Assembly: GCF_000685295.1 (NCBI RefSeq)
Contig: NZ_ARYL01000019.1
Coordinates: 22,530 to 86,529 of the forward strand
Reading direction: 5' to 3'
DNA from: Hyphomonas oceanitis SCH89
GTDB taxonomy: Bacteria; Pseudomonadota; Alphaproteobacteria; Caulobacterales; Hyphomonadaceae
Length of the DNA stretch: 64,000 bases
The notes below the pieces were generated by a model, which worked only from the letters and a program-made list of their open reading frames with translations, had not been told where the DNA came from and ran no database searches. Within the stretch, counting starts at the first letter, position 1; each line of letters starts with the position of its first letter. Shown piece by piece: positions 18,701-26,654 of this stretch. A program made the position numbers and the translations under genes.

Positions 18701-19724
18701 GATCGACGGATTCCGGGCCATAACCAGCCTGGACGTATGCGCGCTCAATCGCGCGGGCCTGCCCGGACGGGAGCGGCGTGTAGATGGCCGTTCCCTTTCC
18801 GTCAGAGCCGCCGCCCATGCCGCGAATGACCGCGTGGATGCGGTTGCCGTCGCGCTCTGCATCCGACAGGCGGCGCAGCGCGATAATACCGACGCCTTCG
18901 CTGAGCATCGTTCCGTCTGCATCTGCGGAGAAGGGGCGGCAGTCGCCTGTTGGCGAGAGAGCCGGTGTTTTCGAGAAACACATATACATGAGAATGTCGT
19001 TGAGCGCGTCGGCGCCGCCCGCCAGCACCGTGTCGGAGTCGCCAGCGCGGAGTTCCTGCACGGCAATGTTCAGGGCCGACAGGCTGGAGGCGCAGGCAGC
19101 GTCGGTGACAAAGTTGGCGCCTCCGAGATCAAGCCGGTTGGCGATGCGTCCGGCGACGACATTGCCGAGCAGGCCCGGGAAGGTGCTTTCCTTCCACTCG
19201 ATATAATGCGCTTCAATACGTTTGACGATTTCCTGCACTTCAGGCTCGCCGATGCCGGACTGGCGCAGGGCGTTGACCCAGACGGGGCGCTGTAGGCGGC
19301 CTGCCATGTGGGCCGTGAGTTCGGTGGCAGAGGCGACGCCGAGCATGACGCTCGTGCGTGTAAGGTCTATCTCGCAGCCATTGGTGCTTTGGATGTCGTC
19401 GAGCGCATTCTTAGCAGCAACGAGGGCGAGAAGCTGGGCGCTGTCGGTGTGTTGCAGGGCGTTGGGCGGAATGCCAAAAGCCATGGGGTCGAATGGAAGG
19501 GGAGCGATGAAGCCACCGCGCCGACCATAGGTGCGATCAGGCGTGAGCGGGTTGGCGTCATAATAGTCTTCGATCAGCCAGTGGCTTGCGGGTGTTTCGG
19601 TCAGCAGGTCGCGGCCCTGGAATATATCGCGCCAGAAACCGGTATTGCCGCCCCGGCCGGGGAAGATAGAGCCGACGCCAATGACGGCGATTGGTTCGGG
19701 GGACGTGCGGGTCTCAGTGCTCAT
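15780..19724 (-). CDS. pfaA: PUFA-synthase-like protein PfaA, KS-MAT-ACP-ACP part
   Basis: This 1314-residue condensing and loading subunit has a ketosynthase (about 8-460) with Cys211 in DAACASSL, EAHGTGTKAGD and KSQIGHAKGAAG. A malonyl-CoA acyltransferase with Ser675 in GHSFGE (about 575-900) follows. A long Pro/Ala-rich linker precedes two tandem acyl carrier domains with identical LGVDSIKQVEIL cores, phosphopantetheine serines at 1165 and 1275. Two carriers is low; marine EPA/DHA synthases usually have five or more. The ORF stops right after the second ACP, where canonical PfaA continues into KR. ATG 19724 lies 9 bases after the pfaD stop. A -1 shift at 15786-15792 would extend it to about 1790 residues. 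Confidence 0.94.
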   Translation of the reverse strand: MSTETRTSPEPIAVIGVGSIFPGRGGNTGFWRDIFQGRDLLTETPASHWLIEDYYDANPLTPDRTYGRRGGFIAPLPFDPMAFGIPPNALQHTDSAQLLALVAAKNALDDIQSTNGCEIDLTRTSVMLGVASATELTAHMAGRLQRPVWVNALRQSGIGEPEVQEIVKRIEAHYIEWKESTFPGLLGNVVAGRIANRLDLGGANFVTDAACASSLSALNIAVQELRAGDSDTVLAGGADALNDILMYMCFSKTPALSPTGDCRPFSADADGTMLSEGVGIIALRRLSDAERDGNRIHAVIRGMGGGSDGKGTAIYTPLPSGQARAIERAYVQAGYGPESVDLVEAHGTGTKAGDKAELAGLHLVFDGKGDGTPWCAIGSVKSQIGHAKGAAGAASLIKTVHALSRKILPPTIKIAEPADVLKDSKSFYLNSEARPWISPTSRPRRAAVSSFGFGGSNFHATLEEYTGPTALQPPRVFPSELFLVSAGTPDGLVEQLETLIHTETAEDGFAALAATTHEAFESDARVRAAIVADDQKDLAAKASRLIGQIESGTLGTAPLGAGIHASTTPPENGKIAFLFSGQGSQYVGMGSDLAMAFPAARAAWDMAAGHAKTGPLKLQRLAFPSAAFDQVEFGEQTQRLTEMQHAQPAIATVALAQLALLERLGIDPDMAGGHSFGEMMALHVARSFDAESVLSVAAARGRLMAEAAKSTPGAMMAVQTDSETIAPIVAKVTNVVLANDNGPSQVVLSGPVDAIKAAEAICIEKGLKARRLPVATAFHSSIVHAAVEPFAAELTALRPRKPKLPVYANATASPYNVKAADLPDVIAGQIATPVRFRDQVEAMYEAGARLFLEVGPGNIVTGLVRDVLGDRPFRAVSLDNKRANGLSQFLSAVGELSVAGQSLDLAALFADTPPPVPAPPPSKHAVYINGANYDKPYPPRNGAEGRAAPNVARAPTQPAITAAPSTPPPTPQPAPAPTAASPDQTPSRTSPMTDTPQTYTAPAPASSSAERIWSDVSHVHSEYLATMAASHTAFLNAAASLLSGQPVSQQPSPAPVQRIAAPAPAPQPTPQQAAPAPQPAAPALAPQPTPAPKPYTNGAAAPAPQPAPQAPPPAPAAPAPASAPKAASGQSPVELVQSIVSEKTGYPVDMLDADMDLEGELGVDSIKQVEILSTLRERMPHLPEIDPEQLVELRTINAIATMIGGSTPAPAPSAPAPVAAAPAPVAAPTAVSAPASNGNGITPDVIRALVADKTGYPSSMLEDDMDLEGELGVDSIKQVEILSALRDQHPSLPEVDPEAIAELRTIRKIADFFS

Positions 19725-19733
19725 GGATATGTC

Positions 19734-21287
19734 TCATTGGGCGTCTGCGAACTGGCGGGGCGCGTAATTGAAGTCGGTTGGGGCAACGGGCAGGCCTAGG
19801 GCTCTCAGTTGTCCGGCGCGGGTGATGTGGGCAGCGCCTTCGAGCAGGTTCCAGGCGATCTGCCTGACCGTGCGGTTCTCGACGGGCTCAAGGAAGCTGT
19901 GGGCAACCCATTCATTGAAGACGCCCATCGCTGGGCCGCACCAGACCTGGTAGTCCATCTCGCGTCCGGGCGTGCCTTCGCGGGCCCACTGGGCGCCCAT
20001 GAAGAGGTAGCGGCGGGCGACGAGGGCGAAGCGCTTGTTGCCATCCGTTTCGGCACGTTTGGCCTCGGCGGGATTGGCCTGCGCGATATAGGCGAGGGTG
20101 CGGGCCCATGCGGCGTCGAACGGTTCGCCGAGTACGTCGTCGATCCAGTCGCGATCCTTCTGTGGAAGGTTTTCGTAGCTGGCACCGGAGCGGTAGATGG
20201 CATGAAGACGCTTGCCGCGCATGGCGAAGAGTGTGCCGCGTTTCAGAACCTGAACTTCGACGCCCTGCTCGAACATGTCGGCGGCTGGCGCCATAGTGAC
20301 ATCGGCGGGCCCAGCCTTGGCGAGCAGGCGACGGCCGGCTTCGGACAGGCCGGATTCAACGGCGGACTGGTTCACGGAGCCTGTAAGCACGTAGGCGGCG
20401 CCCATCTGGAAGGCTGCGGCAACGGCCATCGGCGTCGAGATGCCGCCGGCCAGGCCTATGCGGATGGCGTTGGCGTCGACGCCTGTGCGGGCGGCCACGC
20501 GGTCGCGGGCAAGGACGAGAGAGGGGAAGAGCGTGCTGGCCGGTCGGTTGTCGGTGTGGCCGCCGGAATCGGATTCCGCGGTGATCTCGGCGGCAACCGG
20601 GACTTGGGCGGCGAGCTCTGCCTGCTCGGCAGTGATGGCGCCGTTGGCGACCAAATCCTGCAGGATTTTGGCTGGGGCGGGGGCCATGAAGGGCTCAGCG
20701 ACTTCAGCGCGGGAGACCTTGGCGAAGACGTGATTGGCTCGATGAATGGTGCCGTCCGGTGCACGGGAAAGTCCGACGGCGGTGTATCGAACCAGATCAA
20801 CCGAAAGTTTCATGAAAGCCGAGGCGGAGACACGTCGCACACCCTTGGCGAGGAAAAGGTCGACAACGCGCGCTTCATAGCCGGGCTGCTGCGGGGAATG
20901 GATCAGGTTGGCGCCCCAAGCTGTCTGGTCGGTCGAAAGATGGGATTTTATCTCTGCAATTCCGGCCTCGATCACATCCGGAGACAGGCCTGCGCTTCCA
21001 TAGAAACCGACACATCCCGCCTTCACCGCTTCGACCACCATACGGGTCGTGGCGATGCCACGGGCCATTTCCCCTACTACGTAGTTGAATCTACAGCCAT
21101 GGGTGTGGGCAAAGAGGCGGTCGCCGAGCCATTCGGGATAGATTGGAGGCAGGATCGTCGGTTTCGCCGACGTGTTGGCGCTATCTTCGGAATCGAGAAT
21201 GGCGAGACCGTTGAGCGGCGTATGCAACAGGGTCACCTGCTCCCGTGGGAAGGCGATGGCCCTTTTCAGGTTCTCTGAAACACCCAT
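19734..21287 (-). CDS. pfaD: PfaD-type trans-acting enoyl reductase
   Basis: PfaD is an FMN-dependent enoyl reductase of the 2-nitropropane-dioxygenase/FabK superfamily acting in trans on acyl chains held by PfaA and PfaC. The protein (517 residues from ATG 21287) shows the TIM-barrel stretches GCVGFYGSAGLSPD, WGANLIHSPQQPGYE, RIGLAGGISTPMAVAAAF and GAAYVLTGSVNQS, then a helical C-terminal region ending in TDFNYAPRQFADAQ, as in PfaD proteins. An AAGGGA sequence 6 bases before ATG 21287 supports that start over an upstream TTG at 21326. It is the first gene of the pfaD-pfaA-KR-pfaC operon, with only 9 bases before pfaA. Confidence 0.93.
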   Translation of the reverse strand: MGVSENLKRAIAFPREQVTLLHTPLNGLAILDSEDSANTSAKPTILPPIYPEWLGDRLFAHTHGCRFNYVVGEMARGIATTRMVVEAVKAGCVGFYGSAGLSPDVIEAGIAEIKSHLSTDQTAWGANLIHSPQQPGYEARVVDLFLAKGVRRVSASAFMKLSVDLVRYTAVGLSRAPDGTIHRANHVFAKVSRAEVAEPFMAPAPAKILQDLVANGAITAEQAELAAQVPVAAEITAESDSGGHTDNRPASTLFPSLVLARDRVAARTGVDANAIRIGLAGGISTPMAVAAAFQMGAAYVLTGSVNQSAVESGLSEAGRRLLAKAGPADVTMAPAADMFEQGVEVQVLKRGTLFAMRGKRLHAIYRSGASYENLPQKDRDWIDDVLGEPFDAAWARTLAYIAQANPAEAKRAETDGNKRFALVARRYLFMGAQWAREGTPGREMDYQVWCGPAMGVFNEWVAHSFLEPVENRTVRQIAWNLLEGAAHITRAGQLRALGLPVAPTDFNYAPRQFADAQ

Positions 21288-21452
21288 GTCTGTCCCTTGC
21301 GAGCTTGTCTGCCGAATGGAAAACAAGCTCTCCCGATCCGCAAATTCTTTGCGGCCTTTTCAATTTCTAACTGCGCAATTTATCCCGACTTGTACAGGGG
21401 TAGTATTGCGACAGTCCCTTAGAACGGGTTGTCCTGCCCAGACAAATTTCAC

Positions 21453-21465
21453 TTAACGTGGTTAA
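21453..21465. promoter_or_regulatory. Inverted repeat upstream of pfaD, possible operator
   Basis: TTAAC-GTG-GTTAA is a perfect 5-bp dyad with a 3-base centre, in an AT-rich stretch about 165 bases upstream of the pfaD ATG and 40 bases beyond the end of the ABC-F gene. It is the clearest operator-like element in the region expected to hold the pfa operon promoter. No regulator is identified. Confidence 0.3.
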
Positions 21466-21505
21466 TAGCACAAATAGGTCGCGGCAGGCGGACGTACAGC
21501 AGTGA

Positions 21506-23413
21506 TCAGGCGTTAAGAGCCGTTTCATAATCCTCGATCGCCTGAAGCCAGTCTATCTCGGTCGACTCGGCTTCGGCCGCGAGATCAGCGCGCTGACGGA
21601 GCAGGTCCTGGATCTTTTCCGAGCTGTGTCCGGGGCGTGACAGATCCGTATCAATGGCACCGATTTTGGCATTGATCTTTTCGAGCCGCTTCTCGGCGTC
21701 GTCCGCTTTGCGTTTGAGACCGGAGGCCGCTTTGCGGGACTCGGAAGATTTCTGGCGCTGGTCGGCCTTGTTCAGCTTTGGGGCTGGCTCAACCGGCTCG
21801 GACTTTGTTTTTTTTTGATTGTTGTCGGATTTGTTGCGATCCGCCTGCAGGACGAGGGCGCGATAATCCTGAAGGTCGCCATCATAGACGTCGGCTTTTC
21901 CGTCCTTCACGAGCCAGAGCTGGTCGGCGGTGCCTTCGGCAAGGAAGATATCGTGGGTAATCAGCAGGACTGCGCCTTTGAAGTCGTTCAGCGCGTAGAT
22001 CAGCGCTTCGCGGCTGTCGATGTCGAGGTGGGAGGTCGGCTCGTCGAGGATCAGGATATGCGGCTTCTCCATGGCCATGAGGCCAAGTAGCAGACGAACT
22101 TTTTCGCCGCCGGAGAGCTTTTCAACTTTGGTCTCCACCTTTTCATGGCTGAAACCCATTTGGGATGCCGTCGAGCGCTGTTTGGCGACCGGTGTTTCCT
22201 TCGGCATGGCGTGGCGGACGTGGTCGAGCACGGTTTCGCCGGGTGTGAGCTCGTCCAGCTGGTCCTGCGAGAAATAGCCGATGCGGACCTTGCTGTGGGT
22301 CACACGGGCGCCGTCCATCAGGGGCAGGCGTTCGGCGATGGATTTGACGAGCGTTGTCTTACCCTGACCATTGGTGCCGACAATGGCGATCCGGTCGTCC
22401 GGGTCGAGGCGGAGGGTCACGCCGCGCAGGATGCTGGCATCGGTACCATAGCCGAGTTCTGCGCCGCGCAGTTCGAGCAGTGGCGGTGCCATCTTGTCGC
22501 CCGGCTCCGGGAAATGGAAGGGCACCGTGCGTTCGGCCATCGGGATGGAGATGTCCTGCATCTTTTCGAGCATTTTGACGCGCGACTGGGCCTGGCGTGC
22601 CTTGGACGCTTTGGCGCGAAAGCGGTCAACGAACGCCTGAAGGTGGGCCTTATCGACTTCCTGCTTGGCGCGCTGGCTTTCAAGTTGGGCGTATTTGGCG
22701 GAGCGAAGGCGCAGCCAAGCGTCATAACCACCGGGCACAATCGCGAGTTTCTTGTGCTCAAGCGCCATCGTGTGGGTAACACAGCGGTTCAGCATTTCAC
22801 GGTCGTGCGAGACGATCAGCACCGTGTGCGGGTATTTCTTGATATAGCCTTCGAGCCACGCGGCGCCCTCGAGGTCGAGATAGTTGGTCGGTTCGTCGAG
22901 CAGCAGCAGGTCAGGCTGAGAGAAGAGGACGCCCGCGATGGCGGCACGCATGCGCCAGCCGCCGGAGAATTCGCGGGTCGGGCGGTCAAGATCTGCTTGC
23001 GTGAAGCCGAGGCCCATGAGGACCTCAGCTGCCCGTGAATCCGCTGACCAAGCGTCTATATCGACGAGACGGGTGTGGATATCTGCGATCCGCATAGGAT
23101 CTTCGGCCGTCTCCGCTTCCTGCATCAGGGCGTGGCGCTCGGTATCGGCGGCTAGAACGACTTCCAGAATGGTCTCGTCTGTCGGGGCGACTTCCTGCGC
23201 GACCCAGCCAAGCTTGGCGCCCTGATTCAGGCGGATTGAGCCGTCATTGGTTGGATGCGTGATCTCCTCGCGGATCAGCTTCAGCAGCGTGGACTTGCCC
23301 GTGCCGTTGCGGCCGACGAGGCCGACTTTCCAGCCAGACGCGATCTGGGCGGAGGCGCCTTCAAACAGGAGGCGCGCTTCAATACGATAGTCGAGGTTCG
23401 AAATGGTCAGCAT
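21506..23413 (-). CDS. ABC-F family ATPase (YheS/Uup-like translation factor)
   Basis: ABC-F proteins are soluble tandem ATPases that act on the ribosome rather than in transport. The 635-residue product has two ABC domains: Walker A GRNGTGKST with signature FSGGWRMR, and Walker A GTNGQGKTT with signature LSGGEKVR. Walker B motifs are LLLLDEPTNYLD and ILILDEPTSHLD. They are joined by a charged helical linker (region near SAKYAQLESQRAKQEVDKA). A Lys/Glu-rich C-terminal coiled coil follows. No membrane domain or partner permease is nearby. Start ATG 23413 (MLTISNLDY) fits family N-termini; ATG 23440 is possible, and neither has a strong ribosome site. Subfamily assignment is approximate. Confidence 0.9.
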   Translation of the reverse strand: MLTISNLDYRIEARLLFEGASAQIASGWKVGLVGRNGTGKSTLLKLIREEITHPTNDGSIRLNQGAKLGWVAQEVAPTDETILEVVLAADTERHALMQEAETAEDPMRIADIHTRLVDIDAWSADSRAAEVLMGLGFTQADLDRPTREFSGGWRMRAAIAGVLFSQPDLLLLDEPTNYLDLEGAAWLEGYIKKYPHTVLIVSHDREMLNRCVTHTMALEHKKLAIVPGGYDAWLRLRSAKYAQLESQRAKQEVDKAHLQAFVDRFRAKASKARQAQSRVKMLEKMQDISIPMAERTVPFHFPEPGDKMAPPLLELRGAELGYGTDASILRGVTLRLDPDDRIAIVGTNGQGKTTLVKSIAERLPLMDGARVTHSKVRIGYFSQDQLDELTPGETVLDHVRHAMPKETPVAKQRSTASQMGFSHEKVETKVEKLSGGEKVRLLLGLMAMEKPHILILDEPTSHLDIDSREALIYALNDFKGAVLLITHDIFLAEGTADQLWLVKDGKADVYDGDLQDYRALVLQADRNKSDNNQKKTKSEPVEPAPKLNKADQRQKSSESRKAASGLKRKADDAEKRLEKINAKIGAIDTDLSRPGHSSEKIQDLLRQRADLAAEAESTEIDWLQAIEDYETALNA

Positions 23414-23483
23414 TTCGTGGGGTTTAGCGATGAGCCCCATGAAGGCAAGGGCCTAAGCTCCGTTGTGGGGTCAGGCCCTGCCT

Positions 23484-26400
23484 TTATTCCGCTGGAACAG
23501 GGGCGATCTCTTCCAGTGCCTTCATATCGAGCTGCGCATCGAAGGCAGGATAGTGCTTGCCTGTGATGAGATGGGCGAAGAAGCGCTTGATATCGGCCCC
23601 GATGCCGTAGAGGGCCGGAACGAAGAACAGGGTGACGAAGAGCGCAAACAGAACACCGAAGGCGAGCCCCACACCGATCGGGATGAGGAACTGGGCCTGG
23701 ATGGACCGTTCCAGCATCAGCGGCAGGAGGCCGACAAAGGTTGTGAGCGAGGTGAGCAGGATTGGACGGAAGCGGCGTGTACCGGCCTCGACCAGTGCTT
23801 GTGCGCCGTCCATGCCGCGATCACGCAGCTGGTGTACATAGTCAATGAGGACGAGGTTGTCGTTCACGGCGACGCCGGCCGCTGCCATTATGCCCATATA
23901 GGACAGGATACTGAGCGGGAAACCCATCACGAGATGGCCGACCATGGCCCCGGTGAAACAAAACGGAATGGCGGCGAGCAGGATGAGGATTGGTTCTGCA
24001 TAAGACTTGAATGCCACGGCGACGAGGAAATAGGCGACGCCTATTGCGATCAGCAGGAGCGTCATGATCTCGGCGAAGAATTCAGCCTCGCCTTGTGCCC
24101 GGCCTATATTGCCGCGCCGAACCTGTGGATGAGCTTTGTCAAAGCTTTCGAAGAAATTGTTGTCGAGTTCGTTGCGGATTTCGGTAATCCGTTCGGCCGC
24201 GACTTCTGCACTGACCACAATGGCCCGGCGGCGTTCGCGTCGATTGATCTGCGAAATGCCTTTCTCGAAGCGAATGTCGGCAACGGCATAGAGTGGCAGC
24301 TCACGCCCATCGGCGGTGCGGATGCGGATGTTGTTGAGAAAATCCAGGGATTCTCGGTCAGACCGCGGATAGCGAACGAAGACACGAACATCTTCACCAT
24401 CGCGCGGCAGGCGTTGGACTTCCTCACCATAGAAGCCCTGCCGGACCTGACGGGCGACATCGGCGGTGGTGATGCCGAGGGATTCTGCGCCGGGCTTCAG
24501 GTCAAACTGGATTTCATCGGTCGCGCTCTGGACGTCGTTCACGACATTGTAGACGCCGTCATAGGAGCGGAGCTTCAACATCAAATCTTCAGCAGCTGCG
24601 TTCAGCGCGTCCAAGTCGGTAGAGTTGAGCATGTACTGGATCGGCGGGTCGGTGTCGGCATTCTTGTAGTTGACGGTGATGGTCTCAGCGTCCGGTACTT
24701 CCCCGATGAGGGCGCGCAGGCGTTCGGCCGTTTCCTTGGCGGTGAGCGTGCGTGTTTCGGGCGGCACAAGTTTGACCAGCGCGAGGACATTGTTGTCGCG
24801 TGAGCGGGTGTACCAGTTCTCGATCAGTTTGCCTTCGCCATTGGTCGAGGCATTGATTTCGTCTTCGAGCGCTTTCTCGCCAGCCTGGATCTGGGCCAGG
24901 ACTTCGAGTGTGCGGGAATAGGGTGTGCCCTCGGGCAGCTCAACCGTGACGGCGATCTGATCGGATTCTGTTTCTGGAAAGAAGATCGTCTTGACGAGAC
25001 CGTTTGTCAGGAGGCCGACGGAGAGCACCATGCCGCCGACAAAGATGGCTGCTGTCAGGTAGCGCTGGCGCAAAGCCGCGACCATGAGCGGGCGGTAGAG
25101 GTTGCGCGCGACCCAGACGATGGAATTGGCAATCGTGTCCTGGAAGCGCGCGAAACGGCTGTCGCGACTGGCGGGTTTCAGATGTGACAGGTGAGCCGGC
25201 AGTATCAGAAGCGATTCAATGAGCGAGAATGTAAGCGCGAGGATGACGACGAGCGAAATGGAGCGTGTGAACTCGCTGGTGCCGCCCGAGAGCATCATCC
25301 ACGGCGCAAAGAAAATCATTGTTGTAAAGACCGCGAAGATGACCGGCTTGATGACCATCGTCGTGCCGTTGATTGCGGCGGTCAGGCCTTCTTCGCCGTC
25401 TTCCGTTCGGGAGTGAATAGCCTCGCCGACAATAATCGCATCGTCAACGATCACGCCAATCACAAGCAGGAAGGCGAAGGTGGAGATCATGTTGAATGAG
25501 ACGTCCATCAGCGGCAGCAGCGCGAGACCGCCGGCGAAGGCCGTACCGATGCCAACCGCGACCCAGATGGCGATCTTCGGGCGCAGGAAGAGAAGGAGCG
25601 TAATCAGGACCAGGCCGAGGCCCATCAGGAAGTTCGACCCGATAAGCCTTATGCGACTCATATAGTCGATGGAGGAGTCCTGCCATATGGTCATCGTGAT
25701 GCCGGGGGGCGTGTGTTTGACAGCCTCGTCGTAATAGCCGCGCACATTCTTCGCCATCTTCACGATGTTCATGTTCGGTCCGTTCATGACCTGAACGAGG
25801 ATCGTGCGCTTGCCGTTGACCGTGGCGAGAAGGTTCACTTCCTCAAAGCCGTCGATGACCTTGGCCATGTCGGAGACGCGGACCACGGCGCCGTTCGGCA
25901 TCTGTTTGACGATGATGTTCTCGAATTCAGCCTGCGTGTCCGCCTGTGAGCGGGTGCGCAGCTGGACATTGCCGCCATCACTGCGGACATTACCGGCTGA
26001 GATGTTGACCGAGGTTCCGCCGACCGCATTCGCCACTTCGGAGAGGCTGACACCATAGCGGCGCAGGGCTTCTTCGGAGACCTCAATCGAGATTTCCGCA
26101 TTGCGCACGCCAAACAGGTCGACCGACGGCACATAGCCAAGCAGACCGATTTCCCGACGGGTGGCTTCGGCAAAACGCTTCAGCTCCTGTTCGCTGACGC
26201 TTTCATCGGCCGAAACAGCGATGCGCATCAGTTCATACCGATTGCGGAAAACATGAATCTGAGCGGGTTCGGCTGCGGATGGGAATGTGCTGATGGAATC
26301 GATCTGGCGTTTCAGTTCCTGCAGGAACTTGCCTTCGTCCAAGTCTTCATTGCCGACCACGACCACGCGAGCGACGCCTTCATAGGAACTGGAGCTCAGT

Positions 26401-26639
26401 TCCTTGATACCCTCCACCGTGCTGACGGCCTCTTCCATGCGGACGGTGAGCTGTTCCTCAACGTCCTGGGGAGAGGCGCCGCGCCATACGACGGTGATCG
26501 CCGCGCCGGGGAATTCGACATAGGGCTCAAGCTCGCGCTCCATACGGAGATAGGCGACGATGCCCGCAATGATCAGGGCGATCATCAGAAGATTGGCAGC
26601 GACCTTGTTGTCTGCCCACCAGCGGATAAATCCCGACAT
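23484..26639 (-). CDS. RND-family efflux pump inner-membrane permease
   Basis: This is a proton-driven RND transporter (AcrB/MexB superfamily) that would export drugs or other small molecules through a tripartite envelope channel. The 1051-residue length, the first helix followed by a large periplasmic loop, and the repeat of that layout in the second half are typical. The fourth helix carries LVIGVIVDDAIIVGEAIHSR with the paired aspartates of the proton relay. The N-terminus FPGAAITVVWRGASPQDVEEQLT matches the pore-domain start. ATG 26639 has AAGGGA upstream. It follows its adaptor gene by 15 bases. No outer-membrane TolC gene is present in the window. Confidence 0.93.
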   Translation of the reverse strand: MSGFIRWWADNKVAANLLMIALIIAGIVAYLRMERELEPYVEFPGAAITVVWRGASPQDVEEQLTVRMEEAVSTVEGIKELSSSSYEGVARVVVVGNEDLDEGKFLQELKRQIDSISTFPSAAEPAQIHVFRNRYELMRIAVSADESVSEQELKRFAEATRREIGLLGYVPSVDLFGVRNAEISIEVSEEALRRYGVSLSEVANAVGGTSVNISAGNVRSDGGNVQLRTRSQADTQAEFENIIVKQMPNGAVVRVSDMAKVIDGFEEVNLLATVNGKRTILVQVMNGPNMNIVKMAKNVRGYYDEAVKHTPPGITMTIWQDSSIDYMSRIRLIGSNFLMGLGLVLITLLLFLRPKIAIWVAVGIGTAFAGGLALLPLMDVSFNMISTFAFLLVIGVIVDDAIIVGEAIHSRTEDGEEGLTAAINGTTMVIKPVIFAVFTTMIFFAPWMMLSGGTSEFTRSISLVVILALTFSLIESLLILPAHLSHLKPASRDSRFARFQDTIANSIVWVARNLYRPLMVAALRQRYLTAAIFVGGMVLSVGLLTNGLVKTIFFPETESDQIAVTVELPEGTPYSRTLEVLAQIQAGEKALEDEINASTNGEGKLIENWYTRSRDNNVLALVKLVPPETRTLTAKETAERLRALIGEVPDAETITVNYKNADTDPPIQYMLNSTDLDALNAAAEDLMLKLRSYDGVYNVVNDVQSATDEIQFDLKPGAESLGITTADVARQVRQGFYGEEVQRLPRDGEDVRVFVRYPRSDRESLDFLNNIRIRTADGRELPLYAVADIRFEKGISQINRRERRRAIVVSAEVAAERITEIRNELDNNFFESFDKAHPQVRRGNIGRAQGEAEFFAEIMTLLLIAIGVAYFLVAVAFKSYAEPILILLAAIPFCFTGAMVGHLVMGFPLSILSYMGIMAAAGVAVNDNLVLIDYVHQLRDRGMDGAQALVEAGTRRFRPILLTSLTTFVGLLPLMLERSIQAQFLIPIGVGLAFGVLFALFVTLFFVPALYGIGADIKRFFAHLITGKHYPAFDAQLDMKALEEIAPVPAE

Positions 26640-26654
26640 GCCCCCGGTTCCCTT

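Noticed and set aside
19809..21278. A 489-codon plus-strand open frame opposite pfaD
   Set aside because: Antisense shadow of the PfaD barrel; Gly/Asp-rich composition without domains or start signals.
23463..24803. A 446-codon plus-strand open frame opposite the RND permease
   Set aside because: Antisense to well-conserved RND motifs, no ribosome site or homology.
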